A stretch of 64,000 nt of DNA from Corticium candelabrum (GCF_963422355.1 NC_085088.1:3938807-4002806); one strand, 5' to 3'; counted from the first letter of the stretch, positions 31,783 to 43,672 are shown. The notes: generated by a model not told the origin, from the sequence alone. Program-made: numbers and translations.

Positions 31783-31888
31783 TTGAAATTCTACTGTTTC
31801 ACTCTGCTGTAACCGTTTGACGCAAACCATTATGAGAGTTGGATCAACGGCCGTGAATGACAAAACTCGAAATATAATTATGTCACGT
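31783..31888 (-). other. Putative conserved orphan exon (second copy)
   Basis: DIIIFRVLSFTAVDPTLIMV + CVKRLQQSETVEFQ, acceptor ATTTAG-like on the right, donor CAA|GTATGT on the left. Differs from 11,449-11,553 by a few residues without breaking the frame. Confidence 0.35.
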
Positions 31889-31971
31889 CTAAATATAGTT
31901 TGACCAGTGGCATATATGTATAACATATGCATGCATCTATACGGGATAATACATGTCTTCATAAACACACA

Positions 31972-32015
<44 letters not shown>

Positions 32016-32469
32016 CACACACACAGTTTGAGCCTAAACTGCCATGACATACATAAACTATACTGATCATACTTCCATGTTAACTCATACTATAGACGAC
32101 TAGAGCAGCATAGCCAATTTATTTTATTTGACAACTCATGGAAGCACCCTACAGGTACAAATGATAGTGACAACTCATGGAAGCACCCTACAGGAACAAA
32201 TAATGCAACATACCTTTCATTGCTTATAAACAAGTAAAAGTTTTGAAAGTAACTAATAAATGATTAATTCTCAGTAGTCACAGTAAACTGGTATGCCAGT
32301 ATACCCCGGATGTATCAAACAACACATTACATTATAGGGTTAATAGGGCTGTTGTTATCATGGAAACATAATCAAACTTGGCTCTAGAACACTTTGGCTT
32401 TGGCTCTAGAAGTCTCCAAGACTTGAAGCTAACATGAGCGTAGACTCCAGATTCGTGGTAGATATTAAC
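31889..32469. other. NLR-B 3' flank
   Basis: No gene. (AC)/(ACGC) tract at 31,967-32,026. A 38-bp unit containing CAACTCATGGAAGCACCCTA occurs twice in tandem (~32,130-32,200); block 2 has one copy. Confidence 0.55.
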
Positions 32470-33393
32470 TCAGAAAAGATAGAATTCCCATCTTCCCTCT
32501 CCTGAAGCGTTCAGTGTCTCTAGAGCCTTCACCACTACAAAGCACACTATCTCAACTTACACTGCATGCTTTAAATATAAACATTCACTTACTTGTCTGT
32601 GTAGCACTATGGCTTTCACCATACTTCTTCCTCACAATGTCGACAGCTTTTTGCATTAAAGAACGGGCTTCCACACAGTGGTCAGGGCAATGATGACAAT
32701 ATGAGAGGTAACAAAGAGCTGTGACAAAATATTAAAACAAAAAATCTTATCGCAATTATTTGAATACAAATAAATCAAATCATTTCTAACTCCATGCAGC
32801 GTAGAGATGATGCTCTCCTAATGCTGACTCTAGAATTTCCAGCGCTGCAAACAATGGCTTTTTAGCCTCTTCATATTTCCTTTCATTACCCCAGTCTTAA
32901 ACCAATGTTGTAGTAAACTGTAAAAGACGTTCATATGTTTTCCAAGTCGTCAATACCATGTCTTCTTACCAAATCGTGCTTCAGCACTTTGAGTCAAATA
33001 TCGTGATTGAAGTATGTCTAAGGCTTTAGTCAGACAACTTTCTGATTTTTCGAACTGTTCCAGACAGTTGTACAGGTAACCCATCTTGCGAAGACCTGTA
33101 AACATGACACAGCAGTTAAACCTAACTGTAAGAATTGGACAGTCGATGAACATTGATAAATAAGACATACTGGATTTTGTATGTGTTTAATTAATATAAA
33201 CACACCACATTTGATCAAACTTTTATGTAGCATTAGAGCTGATAGCAGTTATGAACTGTTGCGAATCGTGTTGACATGATGTCGATCTGTAACATGCTGT
33301 CTGCATGGCACGGCATTTATGCAAAAATATTTAGACTCAAAGTACAATGACCGCTCATAAACTGCGTTTGAGATGACGTCACATACACACACA

Positions 33394-33452
<59 letters not shown>

Positions 33453-34017
33453 TTGAAACAGTAGTAACATGATGTGGAGGCAAACTTTTCTTATTATTTT
33501 CAAGTGCCTTTAAGAGAAATCCCTCTGCATCTTTCAATTTTTTCTGTTTGGTACAATAAAGTCCCAAATTGGCCAACTCTACAAGAAACAAGCAACCAGT
33601 CCACATGCAAGCAACTCAGACCGAAAGACAATGTAAAATTATAATGACATATAAATATAAGACACACCTCGACCAACGGCAGAATGATACTAAGACACAC
33701 TTTGTTTGTAGTGCCGCAAAGCTTCTTTCGAAGCAACCTCAGCGTCTTCATACCTTCCTTTGATATCACAACAGTTAGCCAAATAATGAAAACCTGAAAG
33801 AAGACAGACAAATAATACAACTAAATGAATACCTATCAAAATCATAAATTATTAATTTTTTAAAACTTTTTACTAAGAATGCAAGAAATAAATTACTAAA
33901 TAGTGAGTAACATCACAAATAATCAAATATACTTCTTAGTCTTCATAAATTATCAAATTTTAATGGCTACACCAACTTTTTCCTTTCATGATCGCTCTTA
34001 AGCATAACGTGCCATTA

Positions 34018-34050
<33 letters not shown>

Positions 34051-36716
34051 CTACCTGCAATTTGTTTATTAAACATGTTACCACAAATATTACATTTCTA
34101 CATTTCCTTGTTTGTGAATAGCTTAATTAACAAAATCAACGTCAAATCCCAGCACACAAAAATGCACAAAAAATAACAAGTGAAAGCGAGCAAGATGCCT
34201 CTTTGAAAGAGAGAAACATATCACTACACATGTCTACAAAACACTAACTTGATAAAAATCAAATGTGTAGGTGTATTCCAATCTGTATCTTTGATAGCAG
34301 CTAGGATGTAAACACGGCTTCAATTGCTAGTAATTATTATTTATAGCAACAATGCAATTGATGGAAATATTCTTTACCATCCATAAATGCCACAGTAACG
34401 AATTTTGCCGACTATTGCAAACCATGTCAAAACAGATTAATTAAAGCCTTGACTTTCTTACATTGTGCAAGTAAAAACAAGCTGTCTGCACTCTTAGCAG
34501 CTTTAAGCAAATTTTTGTGTTGCTGTAACCAACACCTCCACATCATCGCAGCAATCAAGATCATAGTAAGCACCAGTAAAGTCAAGCATCCCTAAAAGAA
34601 GAATAAACGTTGACAGCAAACTATACAGTAACAGTAGAGTAGACACAAAACTAACAAAAAGCCTGCTGTTCTCTTGCTTCGGCTGATGAATCGTCTGACA
34701 TAATTTGAAGAGCAAACAAGCAAAGAGAATGAGATGCACTTCTTTTATGTTGCAATGCACAGACTCTACCAGCATCTACAAAAGCTACAAACAGCAGAGT
34801 AGATCTCATCAAATACAAAGAATGGACCTCAATGTCAGTTCATTATTTACCAAACATCAATTTACAGTAGGTCACCTTGAATAAGACGTTCCTTGTCTCC
34901 AGCTCTTCTAGCTAATGACAAACGAAGCATACAAAGAGATTCCCCAACAGTGATGTTGTGCAGATGAATGCTAAGAGAACAAGCAAGATCAACTGCTGCA
35001 AGACACTCCAAACTCTCACAAGTACAATCCAGTATAAGACTGGCAACGTGATAAAGATGAGATGAGTAATTCATGACATTCTTATGACACAGCTTGTTGC
35101 CTGTTCGAATTTCGTAAAGTAAAGGAAGGACACTTACAAGCGTTGAAGATAAAAGGGAAAGAACTTCTTTCCTTTTTTTCTGATCAATAACGCATTGCTG
35201 GAAAGTTTGTTGTATGAGTGGATGAACAGCTAGTGTATCGCTGTTTTCAGAGTAAGTTAATAATGAGCGATCTGTTAGTTCATGCATAGCATCCTCAAAT
35301 TCTTCTTGACAATATTCCTCTTTCAACTTCTGCAAATGTGACTGCAGAAAAGACACGGAAATACGTCTTGACGGTAACAAGCTAATAGCTTCTACAAGAT
35401 ATCGACAAACGTTCTTTGCATCAATTGCAGCAACAATGTCCATCTTCCAAGGACCGATACTGGGATGATGCAGTAAGTCCTCTCTAGCATCCAAAACAGC
35501 TTGTTTTATGTGACTTGTCAACGAGCTCTCCTTTATAATTGATTCAGCTAGTGGTTTTCGTATATCATCTAACTTTCCAAGATGCAGGTTCTCTACCATC
35601 ACTTCGTAAATTTCACTTAAATGATAATTCCGCAACCACTCTTTTACACTCTTCGGTGTAATACTCAGATTAACTCTATTTCTATCCAATGTTTCCCAAA
35701 GTGCGTTTATTTTGCCTGCATGTTTACCACGCTGTCTTTTGAGCTTTTGTCCAGCATGAAAAATACCCAAAGGAAGGCCATCCAACATTTCAGGTCCTAC
35801 AATTTTAAGAGCATGTTCATATTCACTAGAATGGTTGCATCGTAGTTGTTCCACTGATAGCAAATAATCTGTAATTTTGAGTAAGAGCCTAACACCCACA
35901 TCAGACTTAAATGGTTCCAATTCATGAATGCGAGAACCTCCAAGTCTGGGTGAATCAACAAATGAGCGTCGTGTTGTGACCAGAATGTGAAGGAAAGGAA
36001 TTGAAGGTAGATACTTCTCGACTATACTCAAATCATCCGCATTATCAAAGAGAAAGAGACATCTGGGATGTGCCCGAGTGTAGCCTTGCAGCTTAACAAA
36101 ATTCTTACTAGAATTTCCGGATCCCAGTAATCCCATTTCAGTTAGCTGCAACAACAAATAGAAACAATGAAGCTAATGCCACAATCACTTGTATACATCT
36201 GCTGGTCCCATACGTTCTCTTTGATTGAATGAAAAAGGGTAAGACGAGATTCAAGGAAGAAAAAGAAGATAGCATCAGGATAGTCTTCTTTGTGCTGCCT
36301 GGTATACTCGGAAATCAAATCAGTCTTGCCCATTCCTCCTGCAGCTACAATGATCTGCAACACTAAACTGTCAACTACTAGCTATGCTACTACACTTACT
36401 TGCGTGTATACAAAAACGTATCAAATACAGCACACCTGAACAATTGGCATTCTAGAGATTCTGTTATCCTTGTAGGTTTCTTGCAGACTATACAGTTCCT
36501 CTTCTCGGCCAACGAACTGACTATCGAGACCAATTTGATGTGGAAATTGAGCTGGAGCCAAGTCAAGACACAACAGTTTAGAGAATCTAGCATTACACTG
36601 TCCCCTACGCAATTAAAGAAAAGCGAACCTTCATTCTGTGCTTGAAACGTTGTCTCATCTTGAAGTCTTGAAAGCATGAACTGACGTGTAGTGACATTAT
36701 CGACGTCGTCTTGCAT
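32470..36716 (-). CDS. NLR-B: complete ten-exon NB-ARC/TPR gene with two 1-base frame disruptions
   Basis: Exons by splice sites and phase: 36,716-36,436; 36,354-36,214; 36,145-34,876; 34,591-34,462; 33,793-33,701; 33,578-33,453; 33,095-32,970; 32,895-32,791; 32,718-32,593; 32,534-32,470 (stop). All internal junctions from exon 3 on are phase 1, and four TPR exons are 105-126 bp, so repeats match exons. Domains: short N-terminus, NB-ARC (AAGGMGKT, CLFLFDNADD, ILVTTR, GLPLGI), winged helix (HPLIQQTF), then ~7 TPR-like units (e.g. KLKDAEGFLLKALENNKKSL). Relative to NLR-A, exon 1 lacks one C in a C-run (~36,601) and exon 4 has one extra base (~34,510). Either would disrupt the protein, so it is a very recent pseudogene or these are homopolymer errors. 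Expected product ~820 aa, a cytosolic immune or apoptosis-type ATPase switch. Confidence 0.8.
33383..33446. repeat. (CA)n microsatellite at an NLR-B splice donor
   Basis: On the coding strand the intron begins GTGAGTGTGTGTG..., so the dinucleotide tract starts within the donor of exon 6 (boundary 33,453/33,452). Confidence 0.9.
34018..34050. repeat. (TAT)n microsatellite in an NLR-B intron
   Basis: About eleven TAT units in the 668-bp intron between exons 4 and 5. Confidence 0.9.
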
Positions 36717-37219
36717 ACTCTAAATCGTTTACGACGGTAGTTACAGTACTAAAGTTACTAGTACACTCTAACAGAGTATGTACTGTTACAGTGTACTCAA
36801 AATGGGGGGTTAGCCTCGAACTTCCAAACAAGAGCAGCGCGCAAATTCTCATGCCTATGTGGACTTGAACAAACACGTGTTCTTGCTTTTGTTACCTTTA
36901 CGACCCTTTTTTAAAAAGTTTTAGGGAGCACATAACATGCCTGAAGACGCCTCCGCAATATAAATACACTATAAACCAGCAAAAGTGGCCTAGTTGGCAG
37001 TCGTAGAACATGAGCATGAGAAATGTATAGTACAGTGTATGTTCTTGACCAATAGCGAATAAATTAGCATGACATGTACAATTAGTGCATGCGTGTGTAA
37101 CTCATTGTACGCAATTATTCAAACATGTGTGACTACTGATCGAGACGGAGTGATGCCGCCAACCATATTAACTTACGCACCCACACACGCACACGCACAC
37201 GCACACGCACACGCACACG

Positions 37220-37280
<61 letters not shown>

Positions 37281-37781
37281 ACGCACACTACATACATGCA
37301 CTACATAAAGTATGACGATCACGACTAATTATTAACTAATGCTACATACCAAACTGTCACTAAAGTATTTATTGTACAAGTCAGACAAATGCATCAACGC
37401 ATGGACAAGAGAATCGTCTGACTTGAATAATTAGCAACCCGTCTTACAACAGGCTGAAAGGTTAAAGTGTTTTTAAGTAATTGTTCCGTGCTTTAAAGAC
37501 TTGCATGCTATGATTAAAATTTTGTATTTCTTCAGTGAGGTGCAAATGCATTACTTGTATACTTGTATGCATGTATTAACGTCTGAAAGCAATTAGTTTG
37601 CTTTCAAATTCTATTAACATAAATGAGATGGTAAAACTGACGACGTTGATGCTGGGTTTCATTTTACAAAGCAAGCCATTGTGCACACTCAAATAACTTT
37701 TATTAAATAACAAACTATTAAAAAAAGTGTAGTTGAAAACGTACAGCATTATGCTATTAGTCACTTCTCAGTTGCTTAATA
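36717..37781. other. NLR-B 5' flank and BTB1c 3' flank
   Basis: No gene. 36,717-37,070 matches the NLR-A 5' flank. 37,095-37,175 is inverted relative to block 1 (5,034-5,100). A (CA)n tract lies at 37,180-37,288. 37,289-37,770 matches block 2. Confidence 0.6.
37180..37288. repeat. (CA)n microsatellite
   Basis: CACGCACACG repeats passing to pure CA. It corresponds in inverted orientation to the TG tract at 4,938-5,034. Confidence 0.93.
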
Positions 37782-38162
37782 CTAACTGTCTTTGTGTTTC
37801 CAGACGTAAAATTGTTTTAAACTATTACCGTACGCATTTGTCAATCTCCAAAGAAAGTGATCTTCGGTCTGTGATATGCACAGTTCGTCCATTCTTGCAC
37901 TGAATAGGATCAAAGACATTTCTGGACATGCTGAAATATGCACGCAGTAGAATTTGTCTACTTGAGCTTGGTAGGATGCAGACTTAACTTTGGGATTCGT
38001 GGACGGTTCCATGGAATAAGCCGATTTCGAGAGCATGTGCTAAACGTTTTTATACTCAAATCAATAGATTAACAAAAAATAAATCAATAATAATCATTAT
38101 TCCATCCATATCGAAAAGAACGAGCATTTGGAGTCCAACTGCCAATGATCGTTCGGGTATCC

Positions 38163-39638
38163 CTACCAAACCGTTATCGTCTTCCTCTGTTTGAAGTCTC
38201 GACTCCAAAGTTTCGTTCTTCTCTTGTCACGATTTGCAGTAGCTAAAGCCGATTTAAATTTTTTTGATTTTTTTGTTTCTTTGGTAAGTGCTTGAGATGT
38301 GGTGGCAATCTGACACCGTAACGTAGAACAAACATTGACTGCAGCCATCATGATGACCTCTCTCGGTATTTTACTATTTGCTGCTGCTCGTTCGAGCATA
38401 TGTTGACTTAACTTTGTAAAATCAACTTTTGCAACCATGTTTGCAATCTCATCTCTAGTTATCTGCATGACATCTTGAGGAATTTCCAGCATTTCGCTTA
38501 AGGCCTCAAATGGCGCGTCAAAAGACTCTCTGCTGCACCAATCGGTAGACTGCACAACTCGCACGAAGTTAGATGGAGTCAGAGATCGGCGTCGAGCTTG
38601 CACAAAAAGGTAGCGGTCTGTTAATTTCTGTACACAATCGGCAAGATGGCTGTGATTGGCCTCAGTCACTTTGTTTAGTTTTATTATTGCGTTTGGTTTC
38701 AACCGGTAAACAACTGCGTCTTCGTCTTCGATGTCTGCAAGTTCGTTGTATATGCTAGCACACAAAGAATACAAACGACCAGCATATGACAGTGCATGTG
38801 TGGTGACAAACTCCAGAGCGTTAACAAACCAAATTGGGGCTACAGCATACGGGCATAATGCTGATGCCTCGTCAGGAACGTAACTCATAATTGCTTTAAA
38901 TGCTTTGAGCAAAGTTTTAGGGCTTGCTGCCGATGGAAGACAAGAGTAGTAAGAATAGAGAGAGTTGTTTACCGTCTGACCTCCGTTGTGGTAATAGCTG
39001 ATGATAGAACCGGCACAAACAGTTGACACAGACGTAATCATCGACATATCACATCCACTTTGTTGCATTTTCTCCAGAATTTGTTTCATCCAGGGAATAG
39101 GAAGATTTTCTAAATTCAGAGACTTACAAAGCTTGTCGGTAGGCCCACTTTTGTCTTCATCATACGATTTGAAGTGACGTACTGCCGCTTCCATGCATTT
39201 CTCCGTCACTCCTTCTCTCTCTGCAACAACTCCGATGTCAGTACAGTTGTACAGAATGGTTAGGCATCTTGTTAGTTTGTGTTTTGTTAGTTTTTTTAGT
39301 TTGTCTCCACAGATCTCCTCCAAGTTGTTGTGTCCGGACATTTGGAGATACGAAGCAGCGCAGAGCACGTGAGCGATGTTCGACTCGTCGAGTCTGTCTT
39401 GGATTGATATGCCGTAGCAAAAGTCGACGATCGATTTCATCGTGTCGTAGTTACCCGGCATGTTGGATAGATCGACTCGGTTGGCGTCTTGCATCCCCGA
39501 CTGCAGCAAACCTCGAAAGTAGTCGCAACGTGACGCCATCACTACACCGTGCACCGGCAACTGCTTATCGACAATTTGTATCGTGCAGTCGCACAACAGA
39601 CCACTCAAACGCATTGTTTGAAAAGATTTCGGATCCAT
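38163..39638 (-). CDS. BTB1c: BTB-NPH3-like protein (491 aa, C-terminus frameshifted)
   Basis: Same BTB and NPH3-like core as BTB1b (MPGNYDTM, CAASYLQM, LTDRYLFVQARRRSLTPSNF, KLSQHMLERAAANSKIPR). A small deletion in the coiled coil near 38,228 shifts the frame, so translation ends after SALATANRDKRRTKLWSRDF. The former C-domain (STNPKVKSASYQAQVDKFYC ... SLKQFYVWKH) lies out of frame at 37,782-38,036. A BTB-NPH3 core protein could still be made. Upstream sequence is identical to BTB1b over about 1 kb. Confidence 0.78.
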   Translation of the reverse strand: MDPKSFQTMRLSGLLCDCTIQIVDKQLPVHGVVMASRCDYFRGLLQSGMQDANRVDLSNMPGNYDTMKSIVDFCYGISIQDRLDESNIAHVLCAASYLQMSGHNNLEEICGDKLKKLTKHKLTRCLTILYNCTDIGVVAEREGVTEKCMEAAVRHFKSYDEDKSGPTDKLCKSLNLENLPIPWMKQILEKMQQSGCDMSMITSVSTVCAGSIISYYHNGGQTVNNSLYSYYSCLPSAASPKTLLKAFKAIMSYVPDEASALCPYAVAPIWFVNALEFVTTHALSYAGRLYSLCASIYNELADIEDEDAVVYRLKPNAIIKLNKVTEANHSHLADCVQKLTDRYLFVQARRRSLTPSNFVRVVQSTDWCSRESFDAPFEALSEMLEIPQDVMQITRDEIANMVAKVDFTKLSQHMLERAAANSKIPREVIMMAAVNVCSTLRCQIATTSQALTKETKKSKKFKSALATANRDKRRTKLWSRDFKQRKTITVW

Positions 39639-40390
39639 TAGAAGTGTGTTGGACGAAGCAGAGAAACCTTGAGGTTGTGGTCACCCTTGACGGTATTGTT
39701 TCTACCAGACCTGTTCAAATATAGTCAAATATAGTCAAATATAGTCAAATATAGTCAAAAACACGAGACTTAACTTGCAGTACTTGTTCACTTTCTTGTG
39801 TTCTGGTCCGTTTAAATTCAAATACAGCGGTACACAGTCCCGTATATACACGTAATATTATTTTTAGGTGCGTTGCTACGTACGTTTTCAGGTTGCCCAG
39901 GAGACCCCAAACAGATAGATTGTACACTAGCGAAAGAAACGCCAACTCACATAAACGGTTTTCCGTTTTTGTGGTAAAGATACCTATTAATGTCAACTAA
40001 TTTTATAGTAAATTTTAACCTAAATACATACAGCAGAAAGTCAACAAAAACATGAAGAAACCCTTGTTCGGACGCTCATGCAGAGTCTTCGCACATGCAC
40101 GAAGACGTATTATTTATAGAACACGTAGATTGTTTGTACACAGAGTTATCTACAGGCAGCCATTAAATTGCTAAACGTGTGTACTAGAAATAACAAGCAG
40201 ACGAATGCTAATCCCAACATGAAGTAGATGATGAACAATGCCACGATTTACATCTATAACGTGCGACCACTGGCTTGTAAAATACGTTGTCTTTAATAAG
40301 TCCTTAGGTAGATCTACTCGTATAGCAGCTAACGCGCTTTACAAGTCACACACTTGCAACTTTGTGATCATCTTCCTCGTTGGGTGGAAT
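39639..40390. other. Spacer BTB1c-BTB3b
   Basis: No gene. A 10-base unit ATAGTCAAAT is repeated four times at ~39,719-39,758; blocks 1 and 2 have one copy. Confidence 0.6.
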
Positions 40391-42601
40391 TCAGTGCCGT
40401 CTCTTCCATTGTACCAGTCGTTGCTCCGCTGGATTTAGTGACGGCACGAGTAAAGAATCAGTGAACTGGTCGTAGATCACAAATGGAGGTTTGGATCTGC
40501 TGACGCGATGTCCTAATTTGGTTTTATCATACCAAGCGTTCCAATATTGAACAACATCATCGCCCTCATCATTTAGTGACAAAATGTATGCAGGTCTTAC
40601 TCCAATTTCCGTTTTGGCTGTGGGTGGAAGCTCTCCGCGTTTGCCCACTTTGCGAGAATTGCTAAGTGAACGTGATTCAAATTCAACCGTCATGTCGAGT
40701 GTTTTGGCAGCGTCTCGCTCGTTACCAACCGCAGATACTCGTATAGTCAATGTCTGGTCTGAGTGTGAACACTGCTGAAATCCATAGCCATGGTAACGTA
40801 ATGAAAGCGGACCTGCGACCATCCATGATCCTTGTAACTGTTCGTAAGACAGTGCCATTAGCCTGTTTTGTTTGATTTGGGCTTCATTCTTTAGGTCTTT
40901 CAAATGCATTGGTTCTGATTTATATGATATTATTGCATCCTGCTGCTTTAAAATTACGGTATCTTTCCTTTTTAGCTCATTTTCCAGTCTGCTTATCCTA
41001 TTCGAGCTCTCCCTCTTCTGTTGGATAAACTGTAGTTGCGCTTGTGAAAGATGGCCTTTAGTTTGTTGCAGCTCATCTCGGAGACGCGAGCAAAGTTTGA
41101 CTGCTGCATTCATAACAACATGATCCGGAATGTGCACATTCTTTGAAGCTCTTTCCAGTGCTTCTTGGCTTACCATGGTAAAATCAATTTCTTGTATTGC
41201 ACTCATATGCACAGAGTGATCTTGGATCATAACCCATTTACAATTATGCGGATTTGCCTTAAGATCTCTTTCTAGAAGCTTTTCGAAAGCCTGGAAAGGC
41301 ACTTCAAAAGAAGTGCGTGAAGACCAAACGCTCGAGTTCAGCACTTGAGCAAACTGACTGCTGTTCATCAAACCCTGTTCTGATTGATAACAGAGATATT
41401 GATCAACCAGTGATCTTACCGCATTGCAACAATGATATTTGTTTTTCTTTGCCAAATTGTTCAATTTACTCATCACACTAGGTTTGTACATCTTCACATC
41501 TTCGAGAGTCAGTCGAATGTAGCTCTCTGCGCAAATAGCTGCTAGTCGTTCTACAGCACTGCAGATAAACTGAGATGAGAAATGAAGAACTGAAGCAAAC
41601 CAGCTAACCGTCACTGTAGGAATAACCAATGAAAGTGCGTCATCTGCAATCTTCGCTAGAAAGCGTTCGAAGAAATTCTTGAGGTCAGCTTCCTGAGTGT
41701 CAGAAGATATGGGATTTAGGTAAGAAATTAGACCAAATGTTGTGTCATCAACAGCTGTTGCTGCTGCTGATGATGATGATTCTTGTCCCTGTGTTGTAGA
41801 AGCGAGTTGTAGGTCTGTAGCTTCGTGTGTGGACACGGTATTGCATTTGGATGGTAATGTCATACCTACAGCAGAAAATACATATAACGTAGATATGCTT
41901 CCAGATCCTGAGTCAAACGTCATAAGATCAAGCGTTGGCTTTGATAGACATGAGTAGTGCTGCATAATACAGTCAAGGAATCTTGCAGCAAAATATGTCC
42001 GCAAGAGTGGACTACACCCCTTGGCTTGCATAGAATCCATGATTTTGATTACCCACTTGACCGGAAGTTTCTTCAGTCCAGCAAACCATTTTTGTGCCCT
42101 TTCTAATGGAAACCAGGACTTGCCCATTTTTGCAAACTCTCGATTCCAGTATTGTACAGCTCCTTGTATACATAATGACGTCACGTTTTCAGCCTCGGCT
42201 GCAACCACAACGTCCCAACAACTGACTAAAATCTCGATGCTGTTATTGGCATCACGCGTCAACATCTCAAGTTTGTCTTTGCATACACTACCGAGACTGC
42301 CGGGTTCCGACATCTGCAGGTAACTTGAAGCACATGTCACGTGACCTATGTTTCCGGTGGTGATTTTGTCCCCGATGGGAATCCCGTAACAAAAGTCAGC
42401 CACTAGACTCATGGTGTTGGAGCCACCTGGCAGAAGGTCGAGTTTTACAAACGAATCGTCGCTCATTCCCGATCGCTGAAGACCTCGAAAGTATTCGCAA
42501 TGGGCTAGAAGAGGAAATCGATGAAGATGAAAGTCTTTGCCTCTGACCTGCACAACGAGGTCGCTAAACTCGCCTGAGCTTCGCAAACTGCGGTAGTTCA
42601 T
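40391..42601 (-). CDS. BTB3b: BTB-NPH3-like protein with C-terminal domain (736 aa, intact)
   Basis: The intact type-3 gene and reference for BTB3a. BTB: LHLHRFPLLAHCEYFRGLQR with LLPGGSNTM, FCYGI, CASSYLQM. NPH3-like first part: CIEILVSC-type helix (here NSIEILVSCWDVVVAAEAEN), RAQKWFAGLKKLPVKWVIKI. A linker rich in Ser/Gln follows, then the NPH3-like core LVDQYLCYQSEQGLMNSSQF, SRTSFEVPFQAFEKLL, MVSQEALERASKNVHIPDH. The coiled coil (KLCSRLRDELQQTKGHLSQA ...) leads to the C-domain LQGSWMVAGPLSLRYHGYGF ... VRPAYILSL ... YWNAWYD ... PPFVIYDQFTDSLLVPS ... LVQWKRRH. Signature Lys of KLS is Val here. I place the start at MNYRSLRSS (42,601), matching paralogues; an ATG 18 codons upstream (42,655) would add a hydrophobic stretch. 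No frame break. Confidence 0.9.
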   Translation of the reverse strand: MNYRSLRSSGEFSDLVVQVRGKDFHLHRFPLLAHCEYFRGLQRSGMSDDSFVKLDLLPGGSNTMSLVADFCYGIPIGDKITTGNIGHVTCASSYLQMSEPGSLGSVCKDKLEMLTRDANNSIEILVSCWDVVVAAEAENVTSLCIQGAVQYWNREFAKMGKSWFPLERAQKWFAGLKKLPVKWVIKIMDSMQAKGCSPLLRTYFAARFLDCIMQHYSCLSKPTLDLMTFDSGSGSISTLYVFSAVGMTLPSKCNTVSTHEATDLQLASTTQGQESSSSAAATAVDDTTFGLISYLNPISSDTQEADLKNFFERFLAKIADDALSLVIPTVTVSWFASVLHFSSQFICSAVERLAAICAESYIRLTLEDVKMYKPSVMSKLNNLAKKNKYHCCNAVRSLVDQYLCYQSEQGLMNSSQFAQVLNSSVWSSRTSFEVPFQAFEKLLERDLKANPHNCKWVMIQDHSVHMSAIQEIDFTMVSQEALERASKNVHIPDHVVMNAAVKLCSRLRDELQQTKGHLSQAQLQFIQQKRESSNRISRLENELKRKDTVILKQQDAIISYKSEPMHLKDLKNEAQIKQNRLMALSYEQLQGSWMVAGPLSLRYHGYGFQQCSHSDQTLTIRVSAVGNERDAAKTLDMTVEFESRSLSNSRKVGKRGELPPTAKTEIGVRPAYILSLNDEGDDVVQYWNAWYDKTKLGHRVSRSKPPFVIYDQFTDSLLVPSLNPAEQRLVQWKRRH

Positions 42602-43239
42602 AACAAAATTTGTGACCTCAACAAACAGCAGAACAGGAAAATTTAATATCAACAATTATGTGGAAATCATTAGCTATATATATATATATATACATACATG
42701 TAGGAGTAAAGTATACAACTTCCGGCGGAAAACGGAAAAGAGAAATTACCATATTTACGTAGTTTTTAGTAAGTAGATATGAATTTTATTTTTGAGTACA
42801 TTGCACATATCTACTAATTAGCTAAAACATGCAAAGGTCGACTGTATTTGCTTAATTAAAAATGTTTTTCTAGAAGTTGTACATGTCGGAAAACGCTATA
42901 GAGGTCATTGTTTTGTTTGGTCTAGTCTAACTAAAACGATTAGCAATCGTTGAGTCTGAATGAGATGTTCTTCACTGATCCCTGCAATGTCACGTATTGC
43001 AACTGAACTAAGCCAGATTTCTTACGCATGCAGATAGCTCGTACATTTGACATACTGAATCGTAAATTTTCTAAACGTTTGTTACGTCATTATATATAGT
43101 ATTACATTGTGCTGCAATAATTAAATTTAAAGATGCTTCTAATATAGTTAATTAATAATGTAATATGTAAATGTATGCGTGTGTGCTTGTGAGTGCGTGG
43201 GTGCGTGTGCGTGCGTGTGCGTGTGTATGTGCGAGTGCG
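42602..43239. other. Spacer BTB3b-BTB4b
   Basis: No gene. (TA)n tract at ~42,674-42,692; otherwise collinear with 19,849-20,450. Confidence 0.55.
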
Positions 43240-43672
43240 TGCGTGCTCGCGGTGCTAGAGTGCATTTGGAGAATAAAAACATCCGGGATCTTGCAGGGTT
43301 ACAGGTTCAAGTCACAGTGATGGCATAATTTCCTCAAGCAAGAAATTTACACACAATTGCTTCTCTCAACTCAGGAGTATACATGAGTACCTGGTCATTG
43401 ACTGGGGTGGACATGACCGCTGGCTTGGCAGTAACATCATGCAAGTAACAGACGGGTACTTGTGAGCCTTGGTGTCCAGTCCCAGAGCTGCGCCATAGTC
43501 AGTGTGATGACTCGGAGTCTCCGGCCAAGCTCCAGGTGGATTGTAGCGCTGGCCCTAAGCCTCCACGTAGCGAATGGAGGCCCTGTCTCTAGAGGCCGGA
43601 GGAGCTATCTCCGCAACTGACCCTATGGCCGACGTGGAATGACGTGGAGAGCTTGACATTTGTCTATTTGTG
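43240..43672 (+). mobile_element. tRNA-derived SINE, copy S3 (block 3 only)
   Basis: The A box is eroded and the B box reads GGTTCAAGTCACAG. Body CTCAAGCAAGAAATTTACAC, AGTATACATGAGTACCTGG and GTCCAGTCCCAGAGCTGCGC as in S2. It lies inside a GTGCGTG microsatellite whose uninterrupted partner is at 20,409-20,460; both flanks (AATGTAAATGTATG / GTGCATTCCATAAAAAGAAG) are shared. The insertion is therefore younger than the block 2/3 duplication, or was lost from block 2. Confidence 0.78.

Noticed and set aside
31980-32026. CRISPR-like short repeats
   Set aside because: Simple ACGC/AC microsatellite without spacers; the window is eukaryotic.
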